NCBI RefSeq assembly: GCF_013283195.1 | Contig: NZ_JABEKT010000001.1 | Span: 1,028,795 to 1,092,794, forward strand | Origin: Ensifer adhaerens | GTDB lineage: Bacteria > Pseudomonadota > Alphaproteobacteria > Rhizobiales > Rhizobiaceae | DNA length: 64,000 nt | Direction: 5' to 3' | Shown here: positions 28,581-36,587 of the stretch, piece after piece | How the letters are laid out: every line of letters starts with the position of its first letter | Numbering within the stretch: the first letter of the stretch is position 1 | The notes under the pieces: model-generated | Seen by the model: the letters and a program-made list of their open reading frames with translations, nothing else | What the model was told of the DNA's origin: nothing | Databases searched by the model: none | Position numbers and translations under genes: made by a program

Positions 28581-29093
28581 ATGACGTTTCGCCAAGCCGC
28601 TGGCATGACAGCTCAGAAAGACGGTTCCGCGCCAGGTGCGCGGCACGTGGTGGCGGGCATTTTGCTTGCCGCCGCTTTCCTGTCGCCTTCGGCAGGCTTT
28701 GCGGAACGGCTGACGGCAGTCATCCCCAAGCAGACGATCTACCCCGGCGAAGCGATCGACGCGAGCCGGCTCGAGGTCGTCGATGTGACCAACCCCGATC
28801 TGACGGACGGCTATGTCAGGACGTTGAGCGAGATCGACGGCAAGGTAAGCAAGCGCACGTTGCTGCCCGGCCGCGTCATTCTGGCATCGGCCCTGCGCGA
28901 GCAATATGCAGTCGAGCGCGGCTCCACCGTCCGTCTGGTCTTCAGCAATGGTGGCCTCACCATCAGCGCGGCCGGTTCGCCCCTTCAGGACGCCGCGATC
29001 GGCGATCTGATCCGGGCTCGTAACATTGATACTGGCGTTATCGTCTCCGGAACGGTGATGGCCGACGGCACGATACATGTGGTGGCGAAATGA
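28581..29093 (+). CDS. flgA: P-ring assembly chaperone FlgA
   Basis: This 170-residue periplasmic protein helps assemble the FlgI ring. A hydrophobic signal-type segment (VVAGILLAAAFLSPSAGFA) ends near residue 44. The SAF-type domain follows (IYPGEAIDASRLEVVDVTNP, LLPGRVILASALREQY). A second ATG (MTAQKDG) could shorten the unusual N-terminal tail. It is shorter than enteric FlgA (about 220), as I recall for rhizobial versions. Its end overlaps flgI by four bases. Confidence 0.9.
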   Translation: MTFRQAAGMTAQKDGSAPGARHVVAGILLAAAFLSPSAGFAERLTAVIPKQTIYPGEAIDASRLEVVDVTNPDLTDGYVRTLSEIDGKVSKRTLLPGRVILASALREQYAVERGSTVRLVFSNGGLTISAAGSPLQDAAIGDLIRARNIDTGVIVSGTVMADGTIHVVAK

Positions 29094-30205
29094 AAATGCT
29101 TGCCTGCAAATGGTTCCTGACGCTGGCCGTCGCGCTGTCTACAGCGATGACGCCTGCCTTTGGCGCGTCGCGAATCAAGGACGTCGCCTCGCTGCAGGCC
29201 GGCCGTGACAACCAGCTGATCGGCTACGGCCTCGTCGTCGGTCTCCAGGGAACGGGCGACAGCCTGCGCTCGTCGCCGTTCACCGATCAGTCGATGCGCG
29301 CCATGCTGCAAAACCTCGGCATCTCGACCCAGGGCGGAGAATCGCGCACCCGCAACGTCGCGGCTGTTCTCGTCACCGCGAACCTGCCGCCCTTTGCCAG
29401 CCCCGGCAGTCGAGTCGACGTGACGGTCGGATCGCTCGGCGACAGCACCTCGCTTCGTGGCGGCACCCTGGTGATGACCTCGCTTTCGGGCGCTGACGGT
29501 CAGATCTACGCGGTGGCCCAGGGCTCTGTCGTCGTCACCGGCTTCACGGCTCAAGGGGACGCCGCATCGCTCAACCAGGGGGTTACCACCTCCGGCCGCG
29601 TGCCGAATGGCGCCATCATCGAGCGCGAACTGCCGTCGAAGTTCAAGGACGGCTTCAACCTCGTGCTGCAGTTGCGCAACCCCGACTTTTCCACCGCGGT
29701 CGGCATGGCCGCCGCGATCAACAAATATGCCGCCGGGCAATATGGCGGCCGTATCGCCGAGGCCCGCGATTCTCAGGCCGTTCTCGTCGAAAAGCCGAAG
29801 ATGGCGGACCTGGCGCGGCTGATGGCGGATATCGAAAACATCGTCATCGAGACCGATGTTCCGGCAAGGGTGGTGATCAACGAACGCACCGGCACGATCG
29901 TCATCGGCCAGGATGTGCGCGTCAACGAGGTGGCTGTCAGCTACGGCACTTTGACCGTGCAGGTCACCGAGACGCCGACAGTGGTTCAGCCGCTGCCGTT
30001 CGCGCGCGGCCAGACGGCAATGGAGCCGAACACCACGATCGAGGCCCAGTCCGACGGCGGCACGGTCGCGATCCTCAACGGGTCCAGCCTCCGGTCTCTC
30101 GTTGCCGGTCTCAACAACATCGGCGTCAAGCCGGATGGCATCATCGCCATCCTGCAAAGCATCAAAACGGCTGGGGCCCTTCAGGCGGAGCTTGTCCTGC
30201 AATGA
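29090..30205 (+). CDS. flgI: flagellar P-ring protein FlgI
   Basis: This 371-residue periplasmic protein forms the bushing around the rod in the peptidoglycan layer. The signal peptide ends after AMTPAFGA (about residue 25). The mature part begins SRIKDVASLQAGRDNQLIGY and continues with GLVVGLQGTGDS, both family hallmarks. Late motifs include RVVINERTGTIVIGQDVRV. It overlaps flgA at the start and motE at the end (ATGA each). Confidence 0.97.
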   Translation: MKMLACKWFLTLAVALSTAMTPAFGASRIKDVASLQAGRDNQLIGYGLVVGLQGTGDSLRSSPFTDQSMRAMLQNLGISTQGGESRTRNVAAVLVTANLPPFASPGSRVDVTVGSLGDSTSLRGGTLVMTSLSGADGQIYAVAQGSVVVTGFTAQGDAASLNQGVTTSGRVPNGAIIERELPSKFKDGFNLVLQLRNPDFSTAVGMAAAINKYAAGQYGGRIAEARDSQAVLVEKPKMADLARLMADIENIVIETDVPARVVINERTGTIVIGQDVRVNEVAVSYGTLTVQVTETPTVVQPLPFARGQTAMEPNTTIEAQSDGGTVAILNGSSLRSLVAGLNNIGVKPDGIIAILQSIKTAGALQAELVLQ

Positions 30206-30738
30206 TGAACATCGACCGCTTTCTCGGAAAATCCCGCAACATCCTGCTCGCGTCGGCCGCCGTCGCGTCGATGCTGGCGATGCCCGGCGCCTTTGCCCAG
30301 GACGTCACGGCGCCGCCAGCCGCCAACGCCACGGCCAACGAGATCCAGCAGTTCTGCACCAACATCGCTGACGCTGCGCGCGACCAGCGCTATGTCCTGC
30401 AGCGCAAGGAACTCGAAACGCTTCAGGCGAATGTCGACGACCGGATCGCGACGCTCGAAAAGCGGCGCGAGGAATACGAAGACTGGCTGAAGCGTCGCAA
30501 CGACTTCCTCAAGCAGGCCGAGATCGGCCTCGTCGGCATCTACAAGACGATGAAGCCGGACGCTGCCGCGGGCAAACTTGAAATGGTCAGGCCGGAGATT
30601 GCGGCCGCAATCGTCATGCAGTTGCCGGCGCGGCAGTCGTCGCTGATCCTTAGCGAAATGAGTGACGAGAAGGCCGCCGCTCTTACCAACATCATCTCGA
30701 GTGCCAGCGATCCGAACACCTCGAAGGAACCATCATGA
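30202..30738 (+). CDS. motE: periplasmic motor chaperone MotE
   Basis: This 178-residue secreted protein has a signal peptide ending near AMPGAFA (residue about 32). A coiled coil spans about 60-110 (RKELETLQANVDDRIATLEK and on), and an MgtE-N-like C-terminal helical segment follows (AAAIVMQLPARQSSLILSEM). In S. meliloti MotE protects and folds the periplasmic motor protein MotC. MotC is encoded here at 41127. One cysteine (QQFCTNIADA) lies near the N-terminus of the mature protein and could allow disulfide-linked dimers. The start overlaps flgI and the end overlaps flgH. Confidence 0.9.
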   Translation: MMNIDRFLGKSRNILLASAAVASMLAMPGAFAQDVTAPPAANATANEIQQFCTNIADAARDQRYVLQRKELETLQANVDDRIATLEKRREEYEDWLKRRNDFLKQAEIGLVGIYKTMKPDAAAGKLEMVRPEIAAAIVMQLPARQSSLILSEMSDEKAAALTNIISSASDPNTSKEPS

Positions 30739-31445
30739 AAATGCGTCTAACGGCCGTTTTGGCCGCGGGCCTCCTCGCAGGATGTCAGAACCAGGCTTTC
30801 AACGAGATTGGCCGGGCCCCTGCCATGAGCCCGATCGGCAGTGGCCTGCAGTATACGCAGACGCCGCAGCTTGCGATGTATCCCAAGCAGCCGCGCCAGG
30901 TCTCCAACGGCTTTTCGCTCTGGAACGATCAGCAGTCGGCGCTCTTCAAGGATGCGCGCGCATTGAACGTCGGCGACATCCTGACGGTCGAGATCGCCAT
31001 CAATGACAAGGCCTCGTTCGACAACAAGACCGATCGGAGCCGCAAGAACACGAGCGGCTTCAACATCGGTGCGAGCGGCCAGTCGGAGGCCAGCGACTTC
31101 GGCTGGTCGGGTGATCTGAAATATGGTTCGAACACCAAGACGGAAGGCGACGGCTCGACCGAGCGTTCCGAAAAGCTGCAGTTGCTCGTCGCCGCCGTCG
31201 TTACCGGCGTGCTCGAAAACGGCAATCTCCTGATCAGCGGCTCGCAGGAAGTTCGCGTCAACCACGAGCTTCGCATCCTCAATGTTGCCGGTATCGTGCG
31301 CACGCAGGACGTCGACGCCAACAACGTGATCTCCTACGACCGGATTGCCGAGGCACGCATTTCCTACGGTGGCCGTGGCCGCCTGACCGAAGTGCAGCAG
31401 CCGCCTTACGGCCAGCAGGTCATGGATCTGATTTCGCCGATCTGA
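30735..31445 (+). CDS. flgH: flagellar L-ring lipoprotein FlgH
   Basis: This 236-residue outer-membrane lipoprotein has a lipobox at LLAGC, with Cys17 as the lipidation site. Family segments are SLWNDQQSALFKDARALNVG, GDILTVEIAINDKASF and NLLISGSQEVRVNHELRILN. It forms the L ring, which stacks on the FlgI P ring. It overlaps motE at the start and is followed 18 bases later by fliL. Confidence 0.97.
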   Translation: MKMRLTAVLAAGLLAGCQNQAFNEIGRAPAMSPIGSGLQYTQTPQLAMYPKQPRQVSNGFSLWNDQQSALFKDARALNVGDILTVEIAINDKASFDNKTDRSRKNTSGFNIGASGQSEASDFGWSGDLKYGSNTKTEGDGSTERSEKLQLLVAAVVTGVLENGNLLISGSQEVRVNHELRILNVAGIVRTQDVDANNVISYDRIAEARISYGGRGRLTEVQQPPYGQQVMDLISPI

Positions 31446-31463
31446 TCGGCAGGGAATGGCAAG

Positions 31464-31961
31464 ATGGAAGAACTCGACACAGCCGCGCCTGCCAAGTCAC
31501 CGTCGAAGGTGATCACGATCGCCATCGTCGCCGTCCTGACGCTCGTCGCCGGTGGCGGCGGCTGGCTGGTCGGCGGCATGCTGGCGCCGCCGCCGCCCAA
31601 GGAGCAGGTGGACGCGGCGAAGGAAGTCGCCCCGAACGCAACAGGCGAGGAGGGCGTGCCGAAGATCGCGACGGAGGCCAACGGCGTCGTTCAGCTGGAG
31701 CCGATTACCACGAACCTTGCCTACCCTTCTGAAAATTGGGTCCGGCTCGAGGTGGCGTTGCAGTTTGACGGTATCCCGGACCCGGCCGTGGCCGAGCAGA
31801 TCCACCAGGATATCGCCGCCTATCTGAAAACCGTATCGCTGCAGCAGATCCAGGGACCGCGCGGGTTTCAATATCTCAGGGATGACATCCAGGAACGGGT
31901 TGACCTGCGCTCGGATGGGCGCGTAACCAACGTTATGTTCAGAACCTTCGTCATTCAATGA
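31464..31961 (+). CDS. fliL: flagellar basal body-associated protein FliL
   Basis: This 165-residue single-span membrane protein associates with the stator. One membrane segment lies at residues about 16-40 (VITIAIVAVLTLVAGGGGWL). A proline-rich stalk and the periplasmic FliL domain follow, ending in NVMFRTFVIQ. It lies directly before fliP with an 8-base gap. No fliO is seen between them, although fliO often sits there in other bacteria. A second FliL-like protein may be encoded at 55078. Confidence 0.92.
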   Translation: MEELDTAAPAKSPSKVITIAIVAVLTLVAGGGGWLVGGMLAPPPPKEQVDAAKEVAPNATGEEGVPKIATEANGVVQLEPITTNLAYPSENWVRLEVALQFDGIPDPAVAEQIHQDIAAYLKTVSLQQIQGPRGFQYLRDDIQERVDLRSDGRVTNVMFRTFVIQ

Positions 31962-31969
31962 TTCGCTAA

Positions 31970-32707
31970 ATGATCCGGCTCATCGCCTTCATAGTCGCCA
32001 TGACGGCGATGTCCGGAATTGCCGGCGCCCAGAGTTTTCCCTCTGACATCCTGAACACGCCTATCGACGGCTCTGCTGCGTCCTGGATCATCCGGACCTT
32101 CGGCCTTCTGACCGTTCTGTCGGTCGCGCCCGGCATCCTGATCATGGTCACCAGCTTTCCACGCTTCGTGATCGCGTTTGCCATCCTGCGCACCGGCATG
32201 GGCCTGGCAACGACGCCGTCGAACATGATCATGGTTTCGCTGGCGCTGTTCATGACGTTCTATGTGATGGCACCGACCTTCGACCGCGCCTGGCGCGATG
32301 GCATCGACCCCTTGATGAAGAACCAGATCACGGAAACGGAGGCGTTGCCGCGCATCGCGGAGCCGTTCCGTGAATTCATGCTCGCCAACACTCGCGACAA
32401 GGATCTGCAGCTCTTCATCGATATCGCCAAGGAAAAGGGTCAGACCGTCGTCGTCGACGACAAGGTCGACCTGCGCGCCGTCGTTCCCGCCTTCATGATC
32501 TCGGAAATCCGCCGCGGCTTCGAGATCGGCTTCCTCATCATGCTGCCGTTCCTGGTGATCGACCTGATCGTCGCCACCATTACTATGGCGATGGGCATGA
32601 TGATGCTGCCCCCGACGGCAATCTCCTTGCCGTTCAAGATCCTCTTCTTCGTGCTGATCGACGGCTGGAACCTGCTCGTCGGCAGCCTGGTGCGCTCGTT
32701 TAGCTGA
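31970..32707 (+). CDS. fliP: flagellar export gate protein FliP
   Basis: This 245-residue export-gate protein has a signal peptide (IAFIVAMTAMSGIAGA), followed by the family signature TSFPRFVIAFAILRTGMGLA. Further spans include AFMISEIRRGFEIGFLIMLP, LVIDLIVATITMAMGMMML and FKILFFVLIDGWNLLVGSLV. It is the last gene of the flgB operon. The gap after it holds a hairpin repeat element and the terminator of the opposing gene. Confidence 0.96.
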   Translation: MIRLIAFIVAMTAMSGIAGAQSFPSDILNTPIDGSAASWIIRTFGLLTVLSVAPGILIMVTSFPRFVIAFAILRTGMGLATTPSNMIMVSLALFMTFYVMAPTFDRAWRDGIDPLMKNQITETEALPRIAEPFREFMLANTRDKDLQLFIDIAKEKGQTVVVDDKVDLRAVVPAFMISEIRRGFEIGFLIMLPFLVIDLIVATITMAMGMMMLPPTAISLPFKILFFVLIDGWNLLVGSLVRSFS

Positions 32708-32840
32708 ACAGTTTTCGCCTGTTCTGGCCGCAGCAACGGCATCGCCTTGCCGACATGTGGCGCGCTCCATATGGGATCTCGGCACGTCGGTCTTTCCGTC
32801 ATGGCTGTCTCGTTTTACAGATTTATCCGGTCCGTCCAGA

Positions 32841-32960
32841 GTGACGTGCGTTCAGAAGAACGCACCAAGGACGCTCCGGCGCTTCGATTCCAGAGCATCT
32901 GATCCGCGTTCAGAGAACTCGCTCGATAGCGGCATTCTGCAAAGCGTCGCCGCGTCCTTG
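32841..32960 (+). repeat. intergenic repeat element with hairpin (copy B)
   Basis: The hairpin GTGCGTTC-AGAA-GAACGCAC (32846-32865) is followed by CAAGGACG, GATCCGC and CGCTCGA blocks in the same order as at 12961-13080. The stem differs from copy A by a base pair changed on both sides, so the structure rather than the sequence is kept. It lies after fliP. The rest of the 381-base gap (32708-33088) shows only the opposing terminator. Confidence 0.6.
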
Positions 32961-33018
32961 CCGCGCAGATGCGAAACTATGGCGCGGTGTACCCGCTTCC
33001 GGTCCGCGACCCCGAACG

Positions 33019-33045
33019 AAAAAACCCCGCCGTGTGGGCGGGGTC
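33019..33045 (-). terminator. terminator of the GT41 gene
   Basis: On the minus strand, CCCCGCC-CACAC-GGCGGGG is followed by six T. It lies 44 bases after the stop of the minus-strand glycosyltransferase gene and is a strong classical terminator. Confidence 0.88.
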
Positions 33046-33088
33046 AAGGGGAGACAAGGCGTGTCGGCGGTTGCGCCGCCGTGGTGCT

Positions 33089-35014
33089 TTACTGAGCAAA
33101 TGTCCCTGTTCGCGCCGGCAGGGCCGGCACGTCGATCAGCGCGGGTTCCAGTCCGTCCCTGGCGCGTTCGGCCATCATCTCGTAAGCCTGCTCGAGGTGG
33201 CGGCAGAAGCGCTCTGAATCGAAGAGCGGCTTCAGCATTCGGTTATCCGTGAGCCGCTCTCTGTACTCGGCGACCTTGTCACGGTTCTCGTAAAGAGCGA
33301 CCGCCTGCTCGATATAGTCCTCGATGTCTGCTGTGACGAGTTCCGGCACGCCGATCGCGTGCAGCAGGCTTTCGCTGACGCGTGAGGCGAAGTGGGTGCC
33401 CTTGGGCGTCAGGACCGGCAAGCCCATCCACAGCTGTTCGGAGGTTGTGGTGTGGCCGTTGCAGGGGAAGGTATCGAGGCCGAGATCTGCCGCCGGGATA
33501 CGGGCAAGGTGCTTTTCATAGTCGACCTTCGCGCAGAAGATGATGCGCTTGGTGGTGATGCCGTAGCTTTGGAAGCGACGGAGAATATGAGCCTGGGCTT
33601 CGGGCTTCGGGCACATGAGCCAGAGCACGCTATCGGGCGTTCTGCGAAGGATTTCCGCCCATGCCTTCATCGTCTCAACCGTGATCTTGCGGTTGGCGTT
33701 GAACGAGGCGTAAACGAACGCGTCTTCCGGCAAACCGATCTCGGCGCGGCTCGTCGTTGCGGGCAGGGGACGGCCGGCGGGGTCGTTCGGCTGGTAGGTC
33801 TCCGGCAACCGGCAGAACCGCTCATGGTAGTGTTCCTCGCTGCCATCCGGCAGGACGTAGTGGTCGCCGATGATATAGTCGAGGTCGGTGTTGACGGTGG
33901 TGCCGGGGAAGCCGAGCCAGGCGACCTGAACCGGAGCGACCTTGTGGTTGAGAATGGAGACGCGACTGTTCATCGTGTGCCCCTTGAGGTCGACGAGGAT
34001 GTCGATCTTTTCGTCGCGGATCACCTGGGCCGCGTGCTCGTCGGAAAGGTGTTCGACGCGCACGATCCTGCCCCAGCTCTCCCGCCCTTCGCCGACGACC
34101 TTGAGATATTTTTCCGGCGTGTAGCAGAACAGGACGATCTCGAATTTTTCAGGATCATGGGCGGTCAGCACGGCCCGCAGCAGCTTCATGGTGGCGTGCA
34201 GGCCCCAGAAGTCGTTGGACAGATAGCCGATCCGGATTTTCTTGCCCCAGCTATGGGGCATGGAGCGACGCTCCTTTGGCAGGCCGGGCGGGAATGGCTG
34301 ATCGAGTGCTGCAGCCAGGCGGTTCAGCTTTTCGTCGCGGCACCAGTGGATATTGTAGAATGGCGTTTCCGCGCGCAGGAATTTGCTGTTGTTCGACTGA
34401 ATCACGCGCTCCAGCGCTTGCGCATAGTTTTCGATTTCATTGAAGTTGTTCACTTCCTGCATGAAAACGAGATAGGCGGACAACAGGACCGGGTTCGAAG
34501 GCGTCCGCCGGAACAGGTTGGTGACGATCTCTCGGTCTTCGTTGTTGCCGACGTCCGACGTCAGCAGCTTGGCCGCAAGCACCTGATGTTCCTGCCGGGC
34601 GCTCGCCGAGAGCGTCGACTTGAAGGGGCCGAGGATATCGGCCTGGTCGCGCTTCAGGAACAAGGTCACGATGATGTAGGCAAGTTCGGGATCAGTCTTG
34701 GCCTGCTCGAGCAAGGGTCGGCCGAGGCTCAAGGCCTGATCGTCATTGCCGCAGGCGAAATGCAGCTTCATGGCCTCTGCCAGGAAATGCTCCGAACGCA
34801 ATCCGCCTTCTTCACCCGCCAGTTGATAGGCTTGCGCCGCATCGCTCCGGAAGCCGAGCTTCAGCAACACCTTTGCCAAGAGCGCATACGTCTTGGCATC
34901 ACGGGTAAGATCGAGCAGCTGATTAAGGGAATCGAGGGCCTCGGTATACTGGCCTTTTTGATACTGCCGAGAAGCGGAAGAAAAGATGGTGTGGGCGTTC
35001 AAGGGAAGCTCCAT
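33089..35014 (-). CDS. TPR-containing O-GlcNAc-transferase-like glycosyltransferase (GT41)
   Basis: This 641-residue soluble protein resembles the SPINDLY/OGT family, which transfers GlcNAc or fucose to Ser/Thr of proteins. The first about 250 residues are TPR-like helices (YQKGQYTEALDSLNQLLDL). The catalytic half has GYLSNDFWGLHATMKL, QVAWLGFPGTT, FNANRKITVETMKAWAEIL and DTFPCNGHTTTSEQLW, the last matching the UDP-sugar site DTPLCNGHTT of OGT. ATG 35014 is chosen; a TTG 30 bases upstream is possible, and neither has a clear ribosome-binding site. It has its own terminator and lies back to back with the flagellin genes, so flagellin is the likely, though unproven, substrate. Confidence 0.85.
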   Translation of the reverse strand: MELPLNAHTIFSSASRQYQKGQYTEALDSLNQLLDLTRDAKTYALLAKVLLKLGFRSDAAQAYQLAGEEGGLRSEHFLAEAMKLHFACGNDDQALSLGRPLLEQAKTDPELAYIIVTLFLKRDQADILGPFKSTLSASARQEHQVLAAKLLTSDVGNNEDREIVTNLFRRTPSNPVLLSAYLVFMQEVNNFNEIENYAQALERVIQSNNSKFLRAETPFYNIHWCRDEKLNRLAAALDQPFPPGLPKERRSMPHSWGKKIRIGYLSNDFWGLHATMKLLRAVLTAHDPEKFEIVLFCYTPEKYLKVVGEGRESWGRIVRVEHLSDEHAAQVIRDEKIDILVDLKGHTMNSRVSILNHKVAPVQVAWLGFPGTTVNTDLDYIIGDHYVLPDGSEEHYHERFCRLPETYQPNDPAGRPLPATTSRAEIGLPEDAFVYASFNANRKITVETMKAWAEILRRTPDSVLWLMCPKPEAQAHILRRFQSYGITTKRIIFCAKVDYEKHLARIPAADLGLDTFPCNGHTTTSEQLWMGLPVLTPKGTHFASRVSESLLHAIGVPELVTADIEDYIEQAVALYENRDKVAEYRERLTDNRMLKPLFDSERFCRHLEQAYEMMAERARDGLEPALIDVPALPARTGTFAQ

Positions 35015-35195
35015 GGAATAAGCGCAACCGTTGTCACCGCGCAAGCCTGTGCAACGTCAATGTACCAAGATACCGTTTTGAAGCAGAAACCTTGCCCGAG
35101 GCGGGATTGCCGGGCGAATAGCGTATTGTTTTCCAATAAATCCAGTGTCGCTGAAGTCATTCTCGCGAGCTAGGGTGAAGCGAAAGTAACGTACT

Positions 35196-35370
35196 GTTAA
35201 CCATAGGATTTTGCTTCGAAAATATCTTGCCGCCTTAATGAAATCGCAAGCATTGGGGGCGATATTCACCCTCACATGACGGGTTTGGTTTCCTTCACTT
35301 GAGTGAGCGGAGCCGAGTGGCATGAAGCCGGTCCGTCATTACCGGTAGACGTTTTAGTCCGGTATGTCCC
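35196..35370 (+). promoter_or_regulatory. flaA upstream region and conserved flagellin leader
   Basis: GTTAACC at 35196-35202 is followed at 35319-35370 by GGCATGAAGCCGG ... TTACCGGTA ... TCCGGTATGTCC. The leader ends about 37 bases before the ATG and recurs before the other two flagellins. The CCGGT/ACCGG parts could pair in RNA. The rest of the 392-base gap up to the GT41 gene shows nothing else. Confidence 0.5.
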
Positions 35371-35406
35371 CAACCATGTAACCTTGTAAATTTGAGGGAC
35401 AGTCTC

Positions 35407-36324
35407 ATGACTTCTATTATGACCAACAACTCGGCAATGGCCGCACTCTCCACGCTGCGTTCGATCAATTCCTCGATGGAAACGACGCAGGACCGTATTT
35501 CGTCCGGCTTCCGCGTTGGTAACGCTTCCGACAACGCTGCTTACTGGTCGATCGCAACGACCATGCGTTCGGACAACAAGGCCCTCGGCACCGTTCAGGA
35601 CGCACTCGGCCTCGGCGCTGCCAAGACCGACGTTGCTTACACCGGCATGAAGGCTGCGATCTCGGTCGTTGACGAAATCAAGGCAAAGCTGGTTGCTGCC
35701 AGCGAGCCGGGCGTTGACAAGTCCAAGGTCCAGAAGGAAATCACGCAGCTTCAGGATCAGCTGAAGAGCGTCGTCAAGTCCGCTGGCTTCTCCGGCGAAA
35801 ACTGGCTCTACACCGCTTCTGGCGCAACTGCTCCGGGCACCAAGTCGATCGTCGGTTCGTTCAACCGCGACTCCAACAGCAATGTCAGCCTGACGACGCT
35901 CGACGTCGACACGACCAAGACCATGCTGATCGACGAAGCTGCAACGGCAAACGGCCTGCTGACGGCAGAACTCAAGGATGCAGGCGGCACGGCTATCGCT
36001 GGCGTCAGCGTTCTGAACCTCAACATCACTGCTGCCGACACGACCGCGCTGAAGAACTACCTCAGCGGTGTTGACACCGTGCTGAAGAGCATGACCGATG
36101 CCGCTTCGGACCTCGGTGCTATCGACAGCCGCATCGACCTCCAGAAGGACTTCGTCGACAACCTGATGGACTCGATCGAATCGGGCGTCGGCAAGCTGGT
36201 TGATGCTGACATGAACGAAGAGTCGACCCGCCTGAAGGCTCTGCAGACGCAGCAGCAGCTCGGCATCCAGGCTCTCTCGATCGCCAACAGCAGCTCGCAG
36301 AACATCCTGTCGCTGTTCCGTTAA
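35407..36324 (+). CDS. flaA: flagellin (FlaA-type)
   Basis: This 305-residue filament subunit has the conserved D0/D1 ends (MTSIMTNNSAMAALSTLRSI at the start, TQQQLGIQALSIANSSSQNI at the end) and a short central domain rich in Ala and Thr. ATG 35407 is chosen because GAGGG lies eight bases upstream and the same N-terminus occurs in the other two flagellins. Its sequence is about 97 percent identical to the next flagellin. From 35881 to 36203 the DNA appears identical to 37062-37384, including silent positions. The gene name follows position and may differ from species-specific numbering. Confidence 0.95.
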   Translation: MTSIMTNNSAMAALSTLRSINSSMETTQDRISSGFRVGNASDNAAYWSIATTMRSDNKALGTVQDALGLGAAKTDVAYTGMKAAISVVDEIKAKLVAASEPGVDKSKVQKEITQLQDQLKSVVKSAGFSGENWLYTASGATAPGTKSIVGSFNRDSNSNVSLTTLDVDTTKTMLIDEAATANGLLTAELKDAGGTAIAGVSVLNLNITAADTTALKNYLSGVDTVLKSMTDAASDLGAIDSRIDLQKDFVDNLMDSIESGVGKLVDADMNEESTRLKALQTQQQLGIQALSIANSSSQNILSLFR

Positions 36325-36366
36325 TCGGTCCAGACACCGGCGATTTCGGTCCCGGTCTGCAATACG

Positions 36367-36399
36367 AAAAACCGCGTCTCGATCGAGGCGCGGTTTTTC
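36367..36399 (+). terminator. rho-independent terminator of flaA
   Basis: AAAACCGCGTCTC and GAGGCGCGGTTTT form a long stem (one G-T pair) closed by T residues, about 43 bases after the flaA stop. Each flagellin gene thus appears to be a separate transcription unit. Confidence 0.88.
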
Positions 36400-36440
36400 T
36401 TTTGGCTATACGATTTTTTTGGGTCGTGGCTTCAACGTTC

Positions 36441-36553
36441 GTTAACCATCTTGGTGTTTTCTATGCCTATCGAAACGGCGGGTTAACCAACAAGATTAAC
36501 GCGTTAGCAGGCATGAAGCTGGCCGCCGTTTCCCGGTAATCCCGGAATGTCCC
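36441..36553 (+). promoter_or_regulatory. flaB upstream region and conserved flagellin leader
   Basis: Two GTTAACC boxes (36441-36447, 36482-36488) and CAAG-N9-TTA precede the leader at 36510-36553 (GGCATGAAGCTGG ... CCCGGTAAT ... CCGGAATGTCC). The spacing from the leader to the ATG (about 35 bases) matches flaA. Confidence 0.5.
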
Positions 36554-36587
36554 TTTCAATCCAGAATTCCCAAGGGGCACTCAGCCA

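Noticed and set aside
33392-35173. Plus-strand open frame of 593 codons opposite the GT41 gene
   Set aside because: The minus strand encodes TPR and OGT motifs and has its own terminator; the plus frame has no similarity.
35392-35406. N-terminal extension MRDSL for the first flagellin
   Set aside because: It would use a TTG inside the GAGGG ribosome-binding site; the other flagellins start at MTSIMTN.
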